Positions 6,505 to 14,222 of a DNA stretch of 18,760 nucleotides are shown here, piece by piece. Under the pieces are notes generated by a model. That model was not told the origin of the DNA, did not search any database, and worked only from the letters and a program-made list of their open reading frames with translations. Origin of the DNA: Chryseosolibacter sp966080355 (lineage in GTDB: Bacteria; Bacteroidota; Bacteroidia; Cytophagales; Cyclobacteriaceae). How positions within the stretch are numbered: the first letter of the stretch is position 1; each line of letters starts with the position of its first letter. The DNA is taken from positions 1-18,760 of the forward strand of contig CBHROW010000062.1 in NCBI GenBank assembly GCA_966080355.1, given 5' to 3'. A program made the translations under genes and the position numbers.

Positions 6505-6999
6505 ATGTTCAACGCTACTGTCAATCAATCGAAATTCGAGATCACCACAGCCGATGGTTCCTTTTCCGTTGGCGGCAAAAAAATTGATTTAGATCTGGTC
6601 GAAGTTTCTGACGGCTACTTCCATATTCTTTTCCAAAATAAAAGTTACCGCGCGGAGGTGGTGAAGGCTGATCAGGCCACCAAAACATTCACCATCAAAG
6701 TAAATGGAAAAGTATTTCCGGTAGCGGTTAAAGACCGGTTCGACCTGCTGCTCGAAAAAATGGGAATGAACAATTCTAACGCGGGTAAGGCTATGAACAT
6801 CAAAGCGCCTATGCCGGGGCTGATCATTGACATGAAAGTGAATGCAGGCGACACGGTAAAAGCGGGAGACCCTTTGCTCATTCTAGAGGCAATGAAAATG
6901 GAAAACATTATCAAAGCTCCTGGCGATGGCCAGGTGAAAACGATCAAGGCAAAAAAGGGCGACAGCGTTGAAAAAAATCAGGTTTTGATCGAATTTTGA
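6505..6999 (+). CDS. Biotin carboxyl carrier protein / biotinyl subunit of an acyl-CoA carboxylase
   Basis: A 164-residue protein from ATG 6505. The C-terminal half is a biotinyl/lipoyl domain: KAPMPGLIIDMKVNAGDTVKAGDPLLILEAMKMENIIKAP split over residues 100-139, with the biotin-accepting Lys131 in the EAMKMEN motif, and GDSVEKNQVLIEF at the end. The N-terminal ~85 residues form the beta-rich extension seen in Bacteroidota carriers (FQNKSYRAEVV, TIKVNGKVFPVAV), joined by a short Asn/Ser/Gly linker. It carries CO2 between biotin carboxylase and carboxyltransferase subunits, here most likely of an acetyl- or propionyl-CoA carboxylase. Neither partner is encoded nearby, so they must lie elsewhere. 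An in-frame ATG at 6487 would add MPIIPA; MFNATV is the more usual beginning. Confidence 0.88.
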   Translation: MFNATVNQSKFEITTADGSFSVGGKKIDLDLVEVSDGYFHILFQNKSYRAEVVKADQATKTFTIKVNGKVFPVAVKDRFDLLLEKMGMNNSNAGKAMNIKAPMPGLIIDMKVNAGDTVKAGDPLLILEAMKMENIIKAPGDGQVKTIKAKKGDSVEKNQVLIEF

Positions 7000-7023
7000 C
7001 CCTTTCCGATTTTATTACTTCCC

Positions 7024-7031
7024 TATATTTG
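7024..7031 (+). promoter_or_regulatory. Candidate -7 element for the pyrH-frr transcript
   Basis: TATATTTG matches TAnnTTTG exactly and lies 53 bases before the pyrH ATG. A TTTG at 6995-6998, overlapping the carrier-gene stop, is 25 bases upstream, longer than the usual 19-23, so the -33 part is uncertain. Confidence 0.55.
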
Positions 7032-7084
7032 CACAGCTTAAAAATCCTGGCCGGTAAAATAATGGTCGATGGTGCCTGACGAAC

Positions 7085-7792
7085 ATGAAATACAAACGAA
7101 TTTTGCTGAAACTAAGTGGTGAGGCGCTTCAAGGCCCTTCAAAAACAACGAATATCGATCCGGCTGTTCTCGAGCAGTATAGCGAAGAGATCAAAGCGGT
7201 GCGGGAGAAAGGCGTTGAAATAGCCATTGTGATCGGAGGCGGCAACATCTTTCGCGGTGGCCAGGCCGAGGCGTTAGGTATAGACCGTGTTCAGGGCGAC
7301 TACATGGGAATGCTTGCAACGGTAGTAAACGGAATGGCGCTTCAAAGCGCGCTGGAACGTCACGGCATGTACACCCGGCTGATGTCTGGTATCAAAATGG
7401 AACAAGTCTGCGAGCCTTTCATCAGACGAAGAGCTATTAGACATTTGGAAAAAGGTCGCATTGTAATTTTTGGGGCGGGTATAGGCAATCCTTATTTCAC
7501 CACAGATTCAACCGCAAGTCTCCGGGCGATCGAAACACAGTCGAACGTGGTGTTGAAGGGCACGCGCGTTGATGGCGTTTACACAGCCGATCCGGAGAAA
7601 GTTCCTACTGCCACACGCTACTCCAAGTTGTCGTTCCAGGAAGCGTACGAGAAAAATCTCAACATCATGGACATGACTGCTTTCACACTTTGCATGGAAA
7701 ATAAATTACCGATCATCGTCTTTGATATGAATAAGAAAGGAAACTTGTTGAGGGTGGCGAACGGAGAAGAAGCCGGCACACTAATTAGCTAA
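7085..7792 (+). CDS. pyrH: UMP kinase
   Basis: A cytosolic amino-acid-kinase-fold enzyme that phosphorylates UMP to UDP with ATP. At 235 residues it has the normal bacterial length. Visible motifs are the N-terminal KYKRILLKLSGEAL, the glycine-rich loop IVIGGGNIFRGG, DYMGMLATVVNGMALQSALE, the UMP-binding FGAGIGNPYFTTDSTASLR, and KGTRVDGVYTADPEK near the ATP site. The order pyrH-frr is widely conserved and holds here with 9 bases between the genes. The usual rpsB and tsf neighbours are not upstream; instead a biotin carrier gene precedes it. Confidence 0.97.
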   Translation: MKYKRILLKLSGEALQGPSKTTNIDPAVLEQYSEEIKAVREKGVEIAIVIGGGNIFRGGQAEALGIDRVQGDYMGMLATVVNGMALQSALERHGMYTRLMSGIKMEQVCEPFIRRRAIRHLEKGRIVIFGAGIGNPYFTTDSTASLRAIETQSNVVLKGTRVDGVYTADPEKVPTATRYSKLSFQEAYEKNLNIMDMTAFTLCMENKLPIIVFDMNKKGNLLRVANGEEAGTLIS

Positions 7793-7801
7793 AGCAAAAC
7801 T

Positions 7802-8356
7802 ATGGAAGAACTCGAGCTATACCTTGATGAAGCCCGTGAGCTGATGACCAAAGCGATCAACCACGTTGGTAGTGAGCTAACCAAGATCAGAGCCGGCAAA
7901 GCAAATCCGTCCATGCTCGATGGCATCATGGTGTCGTATTATGGCGCGATGAGTCCGCTCAATCAGGTCTCTTCTATGACCACCCCAGATGCGCGCACCA
8001 TTTTCATCAAGCCTTGGGAGAAAAACCTGATCCATGAAATTGAAAAGGCGATCATGAATGCAAACCTCGGTTTAAATCCTCAAAATGACGGCCAGCAGGT
8101 GATCATCAATATTCCGATGCTTACGGAGGAACGCAGAAAGCAACTTGTTAAACAGGTGGGCCAGGAGTGCGAGCACGGCAAAGTGAGCGTGCGGAGTATC
8201 CGAAAAGATATCAATGAGCACATCAAAAAGGTGAAAGGAGTTTCGGAAGACGATATCAAGAATGCCGAAGAAACGGTTCAGAAACTCACTGATGATTTTA
8301 TCGTTCGCATCGATGCCCTGATGAAAAAGAAAGAGGCGGAGATCATGACGGTTTAA
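7802..8356 (+). CDS. frr: Ribosome recycling factor
   Basis: A 184-residue factor that, with EF-G, splits the post-termination ribosome. Recognised by the three-helix bundle and hinge motifs: TKIRAGKANPSMLDGIMV, TTPDARTIFIKPWEK, NIPMLTEERRKQLVKQV, and VRSIRKDINEHIK, the last replacing the more common VRNIRRDAN. Length and ends fit the family. It lies 9 bases behind pyrH, and the WbqC-family gene begins 24 bases later in the same direction, so read-through into the sugar genes is possible. Confidence 0.97.
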   Translation: MEELELYLDEARELMTKAINHVGSELTKIRAGKANPSMLDGIMVSYYGAMSPLNQVSSMTTPDARTIFIKPWEKNLIHEIEKAIMNANLGLNPQNDGQQVIINIPMLTEERRKQLVKQVGQECEHGKVSVRSIRKDINEHIKKVKGVSEDDIKNAEETVQKLTDDFIVRIDALMKKKEAEIMTV

Positions 8357-8380
8357 CAATTTGAAATCGGACTTCAAGCC

Positions 8381-9079
8381 ATGCCGGGTAAGAAGGTTGC
8401 TATACTTCAGTCGAATTACATTCCATGGAAAGGTTACTTTGACATTATCGGTATGGTGGACGAATTCATTATTTACGATGAAGTTCAGTATACCAAAAAC
8501 GATTGGCGCAACAGAAATAAAATAAAGACATCCGCGGGTATTCAGTGGCTCACCGTTCCCGTTTATCAAAAAAAGCTCAGCCAAAAGATCTCTGAAACCG
8601 AGGTTTCTCATCCGCATTGGGCGAAAAAGAATTGGCAGACTATTCAGGGGAATTATTCGAAAGCGGCTCACTTCAAATCGTTCTCACAGCCATTTGAAGA
8701 ATTCTATACAACTACCCGGCTGACTTCCCTGAGCGAAATCAACGTTGCTCTTATTCGCATCATTAATGACATACTGGGAATAAAAACGCGATTGACTGAC
8801 TCAAAGTCGTATGCCATGTCTGGCGATCCAACCGAGAGGCTCGTGGGGATTTGTCAACAGGCGGGGGCTGATATTTACCTTTCCGGCCCGGCCGCAAAAG
8901 ATTATCTTCGCGAGGAGGTGTTTCACCGAACAGGAATCGTAATTGAATGGATGGACTATTCCGGATACCCTGAGTACCCACAGATCTACCCTCCCTTTAC
9001 CCATCAGGTGAGCGTGATCGATTTGATCTTTAACATGGGCAGTGATGCCGCAAGCTTTATGAAATTTTCACAGAAATGA
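8381..9079 (+). CDS. WbqC-family protein
   Basis: A 232-residue soluble protein with the WbqC-like (PF08889) signature: VAILQSNYIPWKGYFDIIGMV, EFIIYDEVQYTKNDWRNRNKIK, WLTVPV, DIYLSGPAAKDYL and MDYSGYPEYPQ near the C-terminus. The family is common in O-antigen and capsule clusters, and its biochemical role is not settled as far as I know. The start ATG 8381 places the core beta strand directly at the N-terminus as usual. The last codons overlap the next gene through ATGA (9076-9079), which argues for translational coupling with the GT2 glycosyltransferase and for a shared sugar-related task. No transmembrane segment is visible. Confidence 0.88.
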   Translation: MPGKKVAILQSNYIPWKGYFDIIGMVDEFIIYDEVQYTKNDWRNRNKIKTSAGIQWLTVPVYQKKLSQKISETEVSHPHWAKKNWQTIQGNYSKAAHFKSFSQPFEEFYTTTRLTSLSEINVALIRIINDILGIKTRLTDSKSYAMSGDPTERLVGICQQAGADIYLSGPAAKDYLREEVFHRTGIVIEWMDYSGYPEYPQIYPPFTHQVSVIDLIFNMGSDAASFMKFSQK

Positions 9080-9996
9080 CGCTGAGTGTAGTAACAACGA
9101 TGTATCATTCACGGAACTATCTCCATGAATTTTACAACAGAACACTGACGGCAATTCGCGAGTTGAACCTGTCGTATGAAATTATTTTTGTTGATGACGG
9201 ATCGCCAGACGATTCGCTGACGGTTGCGCTGGAGATCCAACAATTGGATGAGCATGTAAAAGTAGTGCAGCTGTCCAAGAACTTCGGTCACCAACGTGCT
9301 ATTATGACTGGTCTGCAGCATTCATCGGGCGACCATGTTTTTCTGATCGATTGCGATCTGGAAGAAGACCCCAAGCTGCTTGTCACTTTTTGGAAAGAAC
9401 TTCATTCAAACAACGAGTTAGATGTAGTGTATGGGGTGCAGCAAAAGCGCAAAGGTGAATGGTTCGAGCGAGTGAGCGGACGCATGTTTTACAAACTTGT
9501 GTCGGTATTATCCTCGATTCACTATCCGGCCGATACACTCACCGCCAGGGTAATGACCAGGCGTTACGTAGAAGCGATCAAGAACTTCACGGAAACAGAG
9601 TTGGACCTCTGGGGCGTTTTTGTGCTCGTGGGGTTCAACCAGTTGCCCGTTGTTGCAACAAAAGGCTACAAGGGGTCTTCTACTTTCACGTTCAGAAAGA
9701 AGCTTCGAAGAAGTGTGGAGATCATCACGTCCTTGAGTCACCGTCCACTATACATCACTTTTTTTCTCGGATTGGCTTCATTCATTTTTGCCATCATCAA
9801 CATTTCGATCATCATCTATAAAAAGTACTTCCTCGTGGTTGAGGTTGAGGGCTGGGCCAGTATACTTGCAAGTGTATGGTTGGTGGGTGGAATGATTCTG
9901 CTCATGCTCGGTATATTTGGAATATATCTTTCAAAAATGTTCCTCGAAATAAAAAACAGGCCTTTGACAATCGTCAAGAACGTCTTCACCAGATAA
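9076..9996 (+). CDS. GT2-family glycosyltransferase with two C-terminal membrane helices (polyprenyl-phosphate sugar synthase type)
   Basis: A 306-residue protein with an N-terminal GT-A domain: SVVTTMYHSRNYL, the nucleotide-binding FVDDGSPDDS (Asp40-Asp41), SKNFGHQRAIMTGL, and LIDCDLEEDP holding the metal-binding DxD (Asp92-x-Asp94). Two hydrophobic helices follow at about 226-248 and 261-285, with a short basic tail. This plan is that of GtrB, ArnC and dolichyl-phosphate mannose synthase-like enzymes, which load a sugar from a nucleotide onto undecaprenyl phosphate at the inner face of the membrane. The start overlaps the WbqC stop by four bases. With the WecE-type aminotransferase and the GT39-like enzyme downstream it suggests an Und-P-linked sugar route. 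The sugar is unknown; a dideoxy-amino sugar is suggested only by context. Confidence 0.9.
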   Translation: MTLSVVTTMYHSRNYLHEFYNRTLTAIRELNLSYEIIFVDDGSPDDSLTVALEIQQLDEHVKVVQLSKNFGHQRAIMTGLQHSSGDHVFLIDCDLEEDPKLLVTFWKELHSNNELDVVYGVQQKRKGEWFERVSGRMFYKLVSVLSSIHYPADTLTARVMTRRYVEAIKNFTETELDLWGVFVLVGFNQLPVVATKGYKGSSTFTFRKKLRRSVEIITSLSHRPLYITFFLGLASFIFAIINISIIIYKKYFLVVEVEGWASILASVWLVGGMILLMLGIFGIYLSKMFLEIKNRPLTIVKNVFTR

Positions 9997-10144
9997 GATT
10001 CCCTCACTCAGACGATCCCTTCAGTCTTGTCCTAGTCATTGACTGCGATGATGCTGGTGCGGTGTCGGTAATAGCGCTCTGATTTTTTCGTCTGCCATAA
10101 CGGCCACAATTTCCATGCAATCACTGTCTAAGATGGAAACAGGG

Positions 10145-10156
10145 CAATAATTATTG
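10145..10156. repeat. 12-bp perfect AT-rich palindrome ahead of the aminotransferase gene
   Basis: CAATAATTATTG equals its own reverse complement and lies 48 bases before the ATG at 10205, in the only sizeable gap (9997-10204) of the sugar gene run. A second, looser inverted pair TTTCCAT/ATGGAAA sits at 10110-10116 and 10133-10139. Near the start, TTTCTTTG (10179-10186) differs from the -7 consensus by one base. An operator is possible. Nothing else in the gap looks coding. Confidence 0.35.
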
Positions 10157-10204
10157 TGCGCAAGTCGTTATAGTTCCATTTCTTTGCATGGCAAAGGATG
10201 ACCC

Positions 10205-11332
10205 ATGAAGCAAATTGGATTCAACAAACCTTATTTTACAGGAAGAGAAATCGAATACATTGTCGATGCAGTAAAACGCGAAAAAATCTCAGGCAACGGG
10301 TATTACACGCAACGTTGCCACGAGTTTCTGCAGAATCGCTACAGCCTCAAGAAAGTTTTGCTAACCTCCTCATGTACAGATGCACTTGAAATGTGTGCAC
10401 TTCTGATCGACATCAAAGAAGGAGATGAAGTAATCGTGCCCTCGTACACATTTGTATCCACTGCCAATGCATTTATTCTGCGTGGCGCAAAGATCATTTT
10501 CGCTGACTCCCGTGCAAACCACCCTAACATCGATGCGGAAAAGATTGAAAAGTTGATCACGGAAAAAACACGCGCTATTGTGGTTGTGCATTATGCCGGT
10601 ATTGCCTGCGACATGGACCGTATTATGCAGATCGCAAGCAAACACAATTTGTTTGTTATTGAAGACGCTGCGCAGGCTATTGAATCTACTTATAAAGGCA
10701 GGCCTCTTGGGTCGATCGGGCACCTGGCGACATTATCTTTCCACGAGACGAAGAATGTCATTTCAGGAGAAGGCGGGGCGCTGCTGATTAATGACGACCG
10801 GTTTACCAAACGCGCAGAAGTGCTTTGGGAAAAAGGCACGAACCGATCAGCATTCTTCCGTGGCGAGATCGACAAATACGGATGGATAGACGTAGGCTCA
10901 TCGTTTCTCCCTTCCGACATTACGGCTGCCTTCCTGTTTGCCCAGCTCGAAGCCATTGAAACTATTCAAAGCAAAAGGCACCACCTGTGGAACAGTTATT
11001 ATCAAAAGCTTCGACACCTGGGCGCCAAAGAAGTGGGGCTTCCTCTGGTACCCGAGGCTGACCGACATAATGCACACATTTTTTACCTGATCTGCAAAAC
11101 GCCTGAAGAGCAAGCCAAACTTCTGAAGTTTCTGAACGCGAACGGTGTGAACGCCATATTCCATTACCTGTCTCTACACAGAAGTCCCTTTTATATTAAC
11201 AAGTATCAGGGCCCTGCGCTTGTTAATTGCGATAGATTTCAAAACACACTCGTCCGCCTACCCTTGTATTTTGAAATGTCAGATGATGATATTGAGTATG
11301 TTTGTAAAAATGTAATTGCCTTTTATGAATGA
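10205..11332 (+). CDS. wecE: dTDP-4-amino-4,6-dideoxygalactose transaminase
   Basis: A 375-residue PLP enzyme of the DegT/DnrJ/EryC1 family, very close throughout to the E. coli WecE (RffA) sequence as I remember it: KVLLTSSCTDALEMCALLID, GDEVIVPSYTFVSTANAF, HYAGIACDMDRIM, FVIEDAAQAIESTYKGR, SFHETKNVISGEGGALL, EKGTNRSAFFRG, IDVGSSFLPSDITAAFLFAQ, NAHIFYLI. Lys183 in FHETKN is the PLP-binding lysine, and Asp154 in EDAAQ contacts the cofactor. WecE aminates dTDP-4-keto-6-deoxyglucose to dTDP-Fuc4N in the cytosol. The close match makes the same product likely, though related enzymes give Qui4N or 3-amino sugars. The stop overlaps the next gene's start by eight bases. RmlA and RmlB, which would supply the substrate, are not in the window. 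Confidence 0.92.
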   Translation: MKQIGFNKPYFTGREIEYIVDAVKREKISGNGYYTQRCHEFLQNRYSLKKVLLTSSCTDALEMCALLIDIKEGDEVIVPSYTFVSTANAFILRGAKIIFADSRANHPNIDAEKIEKLITEKTRAIVVVHYAGIACDMDRIMQIASKHNLFVIEDAAQAIESTYKGRPLGSIGHLATLSFHETKNVISGEGGALLINDDRFTKRAEVLWEKGTNRSAFFRGEIDKYGWIDVGSSFLPSDITAAFLFAQLEAIETIQSKRHHLWNSYYQKLRHLGAKEVGLPLVPEADRHNAHIFYLICKTPEEQAKLLKFLNANGVNAIFHYLSLHRSPFYINKYQGPALVNCDRFQNTLVRLPLYFEMSDDDIEYVCKNVIAFYE

Positions 11333-12713
11333 GCAATTATTCACCCGGAAGCAAACGATTTGGATCTTGGTCGGCCTTACAGGATTGGGCGCCCTTTTGA
11401 GATTTTACAAACTAGATTTTCAAAGCCTCTGGTATGATGAACTTCACTCAGTCATCCCCACCGATCCGGCAAACTCTTTAAAAGACGTTATCGACTACGC
11501 AAAGTCAGATCAGCCACCTGCATATTTCATTTACCTCCATTTTTTCTTCAAGCTATTTGGCTATAGTGAATGGACGGGCCGGGCAGCATCTGCGCTTCTC
11601 GGTGTTGCCTCGATCCCTATCACATTCCTGCTTGGGCGTGAATGCAAAAATGCTGCGGTCGGACTTTGCGCAGCCGCGCTCGTTTCTGTCAATTACTTTG
11701 ATGTTTATTATTCGCAGGAGCTACGATTCTACAGCCTCGCGTTTCTTACCTCGGCTCTTTCATTTATGTTTTTTATTAGCGCATAAAAAACCAAAAAGTT
11801 ATCTGAATTTGATTGATATTTTATATGCACAACAGCACTTCTATACACGCATTATTACGGCATTGTAATCTTTGCAACACAGGCGATTATTCTGGTAATA
11901 ACCTCGGTGCTTTTCAAGCCGCAAAGATCTTTTGTCATACGCTCTTTCTTGAGCGGAGTGGCAGTGGCCGTGTTTTTCATTCCCTGGCTGCCGGTAATCA
12001 TAGCCGACCTCAAGATCGGATCGTTCTGGATCCAGAAACCCAAGCCACATTTCTTGCTCGAATACTTTTACGGCTATTTCGGTAAAGACTTGCTGTCAAC
12101 GTTGATCTTTGCGGTTCTTATCGGCCTCTTCGTTAAGCAAATTAGGTCAACTACAGATCGCGAGCAGAAAATAATCGGCAGTATTCTCGCGCTTTGGCTT
12201 CTTCTGTCATATCTCATCCCATACGTCAAATCGTTGACGAGCGTTCCAATGCTTCATATCAGATACACCATTGTTTCACTTCCGGCATGGATCGCAGTGA
12301 TCGCCCTGGGCTGGGATTCCATAAACAACCAAAAAACCAAATGGGTGATTGTTGCGCTTTTGATCGTGATCCCTGTTGTCAACCTGTTTGCCTTTCGGAA
12401 ATATTATTCGAAAGTCACCAAGCAACAGTTCCGCGAGGCGGCACGGCTAGTTCAAAAGCAAAACCCAAAAATCCCTGTTTTCACAACTTTTCCATGGCAC
12501 CTTGGATATTATTTCCATGGCTTAGAGCATAAACCTCAACCGTTTGAAGTCCAGACCATGTCTTCCATGAATAAATTCTGGCTGGTTCAAATTCAGATCT
12601 TATCAAAACAGGAACTGGCGGATCAACTCGCGTTACTAACGGGATATCGAGTTGCGGAGCGTCATTCGTTTCATCAGGTAGAAGCGCTTCTGATGGTCAA
12701 AGATAGCCAGTAA
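11325..12713 (+). pseudogene. GT39-like polytopic membrane glycosyltransferase interrupted by two compensating frameshifts
   Basis: Read with two frame changes, this gives one ~460-residue multi-span protein of the dolichyl-phosphate-mannose-protein mannosyltransferase/ArnT-like superfamily. Motifs are LRFYKLDFQSLWYDELHS (acidic pair in the first outside loop), KSDQPPAYFIYLHFFFK, VYYSQELRFYSL, LLYTHYYGIVIFATQ, IPWLPV and LHIRYTIVSLPAW. The first frame (ATG 11325) ends at TAA 11784. The sense continues in the +1 frame from about 11779 to 11828 (LAHKKPKSYLNLIDILYA), then returns to the original frame at 11829 (TTALLYTHYYG) and runs to the TAA at 12711-12713. The first shift is explained by one extra T in the run of six at 11769-11774, the second by one lost base near 11828. 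The original frame holds two stops in between (11784, 11814). It may be a true lesion or two sequencing errors. The gene overlaps wecE by eight bases. Confidence 0.85.
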
Positions 12714-12783
12714 CAGGTGCAAACTTTCTGGCCAGTGGTATGAATCATATATCCAACGTTTACTAATTTGTAAACCCAAGCTC

Positions 12784-13209
12784 ATGGCAATGGAAACACT
12801 GACAATTGGCGACAGGATAAGATCGACCGCGAAACGAGTTTTCAAGATTGTCGTTGTCTTGTGTGTTGTTGCCGGGGCTGCAGTCTTTAGTTTCTTGTAT
12901 TGGGGAGTTTACGATGAAGGCGTTCGGGCGGGAACGGTATTGCGAATAAGCAAAAGGGGCGTATTGTTCAAAACTTACGAAGGTCAGCTCAATCTGCAGA
13001 CCTTTGGTGCATTGAAGGGCGTAAATCCGATTATGGAGTCATTTGATTTCTCGGTTGAATCTAACGAGACCCAGGTATTGAAAGACCTTGAAGCAGTGGC
13101 GTTGAGTGGTGAGCGGGTAAATCTGCAATACATTAGACGCTATCGGATCTTTCCCTGGAGGGGGGATACAAAATATTTTATAGTGAAAGTTGAACGTGGT
13201 GCCCGATAA
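12784..13209 (+). CDS. Small single-pass membrane protein of unknown function
   Basis: A 141-residue protein (or 139 from the second ATG at 12790). A basic N-terminus is followed by one transmembrane helix at about residues 19-41 (VFKIVVVLCVVAGAAVFSFL), then a soluble domain of about 100 residues with the recognisable stretches DEGVRAGTVLRISKRGVLFK, KTYEGQLNLQTFG, FDFSVE and a final YRIFPWRGDTKYFIVKVE. I recall proteins of this pattern in many Bacteroidota, sometimes mislabelled 6-phosphogluconate dehydrogenase; nothing here resembles that enzyme. The beta-rich soluble part may face the periplasm, but topology is not certain. It lies 70 bases after the glycosyltransferase and 43 before the MoxR gene. 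Function unknown. Confidence 0.75.
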   Translation: MAMETLTIGDRIRSTAKRVFKIVVVLCVVAGAAVFSFLYWGVYDEGVRAGTVLRISKRGVLFKTYEGQLNLQTFGALKGVNPIMESFDFSVESNETQVLKDLEAVALSGERVNLQYIRRYRIFPWRGDTKYFIVKVERGAR

Positions 13210-13226
13210 CATATCATAGCGCGTGA

Positions 13227-13240
13227 CGTTCATGTGAACG
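13227..13240. repeat. 14-bp inverted repeat in the MoxR gene leader
   Basis: CGTTCA-TG-TGAACG has exact 6-bp arms around a two-base centre and lies 12 bases before the ATG at 13253, in the 43-base spacer after the small membrane protein. Such a short-centred repeat fits a protein-binding dyad better than an RNA hairpin, whose loop would be too small. Function is inferred only from position. Confidence 0.4.
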
Positions 13241-13252
13241 GAAGAAATCAGC

Positions 13253-14221
13253 ATGACTAAATTCAATACCGATGTGGATGCAGCCAATGGCCTGGCATCT
13301 GCCTATCAAAATCTTCGCACAGAAATCTCCAAGGTCGTGATCGGCCAGGAGGAAGTAATCCGACAAGTTCTCACTGCCATTCTTTGCCAGGGTCATTCTC
13401 TGCTCGTTGGTGTGCCGGGCCTGGCTAAGACCTTACTTGTTCAGACTATTTCCCGATCGCTCGACTTGCAGTTCAAGCGTATTCAATTTACGCCTGACCT
13501 TATGCCATCAGATATTGTTGGAGCGGAAACCATGGATAAGGAACGCAACTTCAAGTTTGTACGCGGTCCGGTTTTCGCCAATATCATTCTTGCGGATGAG
13601 ATTAACCGTACTCCGCCTAAGACCCAGGCTGCGTTACTAGAAGCCATGCAGGAGTATGCAGTCACCATTGCTGGAGAACGTTATGAACTGCCACGGCCAT
13701 TTTTTGTTTTGGCCACTCAAAATCCTATTGAGCAAGAAGGAACATACCCGTTGCCGGAAGCACAACTCGACCGGTTCATGTTCAACATTATGCTTAGTTA
13801 CCCCTCCTTCAATGATGAAGTGAGTGTTGTAAAAGCAACTACATCTGATGAAACACGGTCGGTGAGCAAAATTTTAAGCGGAGAAGAGATCACTTACTAT
13901 CAGCATCTTGTCAGGCGAGTTCCTGTTCCCGACAACGTGGTAGAGTACGCAGTTCGCCTTGCAAATAAAACACGACCCACGATCGAAAATGCATCCCCTA
14001 TCGCGAAGGAATATCTTGAGTGGGGAGCGGGACCGCGCGCTTCTCAGTATCTCGTGCTTGGCGCGAAATGTAATGCTTTGCTGAACGGAAAATATTCGCC
14101 CGACATTGAAGATGTGGAAGCTATTGCTAAGCCTGTGCTGCGCCACCGTATCGTTAGAAATTTCAAAGCAGAAGCAGAGGGCATCAGTGTCGACTCGATC
14201 ATCGAAAAACTGATGAAATAA
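13253..14221 (+). CDS. MoxR-family AAA+ ATPase
   Basis: A 322-residue AAA+ protein of the MoxR/RavA type. In order: the helical N-terminal lead-in with VVIGQEEVIRQVL, Walker A GVPGLAKT (residues 53-60, Ala before the Lys as is usual here), FTPDLMPSDIVG, Walker B ILADEINRTPP with Asp115-Glu116, sensor-1 ATQNPIEQEGTYPLPEAQ, and the arginine-finger stretch LDRFMFNI. The C-terminal lid domain contains GAGPRASQYL. MoxR ATPases act as chaperones for metal-enzyme maturation or complex assembly, usually next to a DUF58 protein and von Willebrand A-domain proteins. None follows here: the next gene is on the other strand and its stop lies one base away. The partner is therefore either elsewhere or lost. 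The identity of the fold is firm; the client is unknown. Confidence 0.94.
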   Translation: MTKFNTDVDAANGLASAYQNLRTEISKVVIGQEEVIRQVLTAILCQGHSLLVGVPGLAKTLLVQTISRSLDLQFKRIQFTPDLMPSDIVGAETMDKERNFKFVRGPVFANIILADEINRTPPKTQAALLEAMQEYAVTIAGERYELPRPFFVLATQNPIEQEGTYPLPEAQLDRFMFNIMLSYPSFNDEVSVVKATTSDETRSVSKILSGEEITYYQHLVRRVPVPDNVVEYAVRLANKTRPTIENASPIAKEYLEWGAGPRASQYLVLGAKCNALLNGKYSPDIEDVEAIAKPVLRHRIVRNFKAEAEGISVDSIIEKLMK

Positions 14222-14222
14222 T

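Noticed and set aside
6249..6587. Open plus-strand frame of 112 codons beginning at 6249
   Set aside because: It runs through the antisense of the TPP riboswitch and its promoter and shows no protein-family pattern; the RNA element explains the sequence.
8072..8671. Long minus-strand frame of 199 codons across frr and WbqC
   Set aside because: It is the antisense shadow of two well-identified plus-strand genes.
11784..11829. Programmed frameshifting as the explanation for the glycosyltransferase gene
   Set aside because: Two opposite shifts 50 bases apart with two stops between them do not match any known recoding site; an indel pair or sequencing error is simpler.
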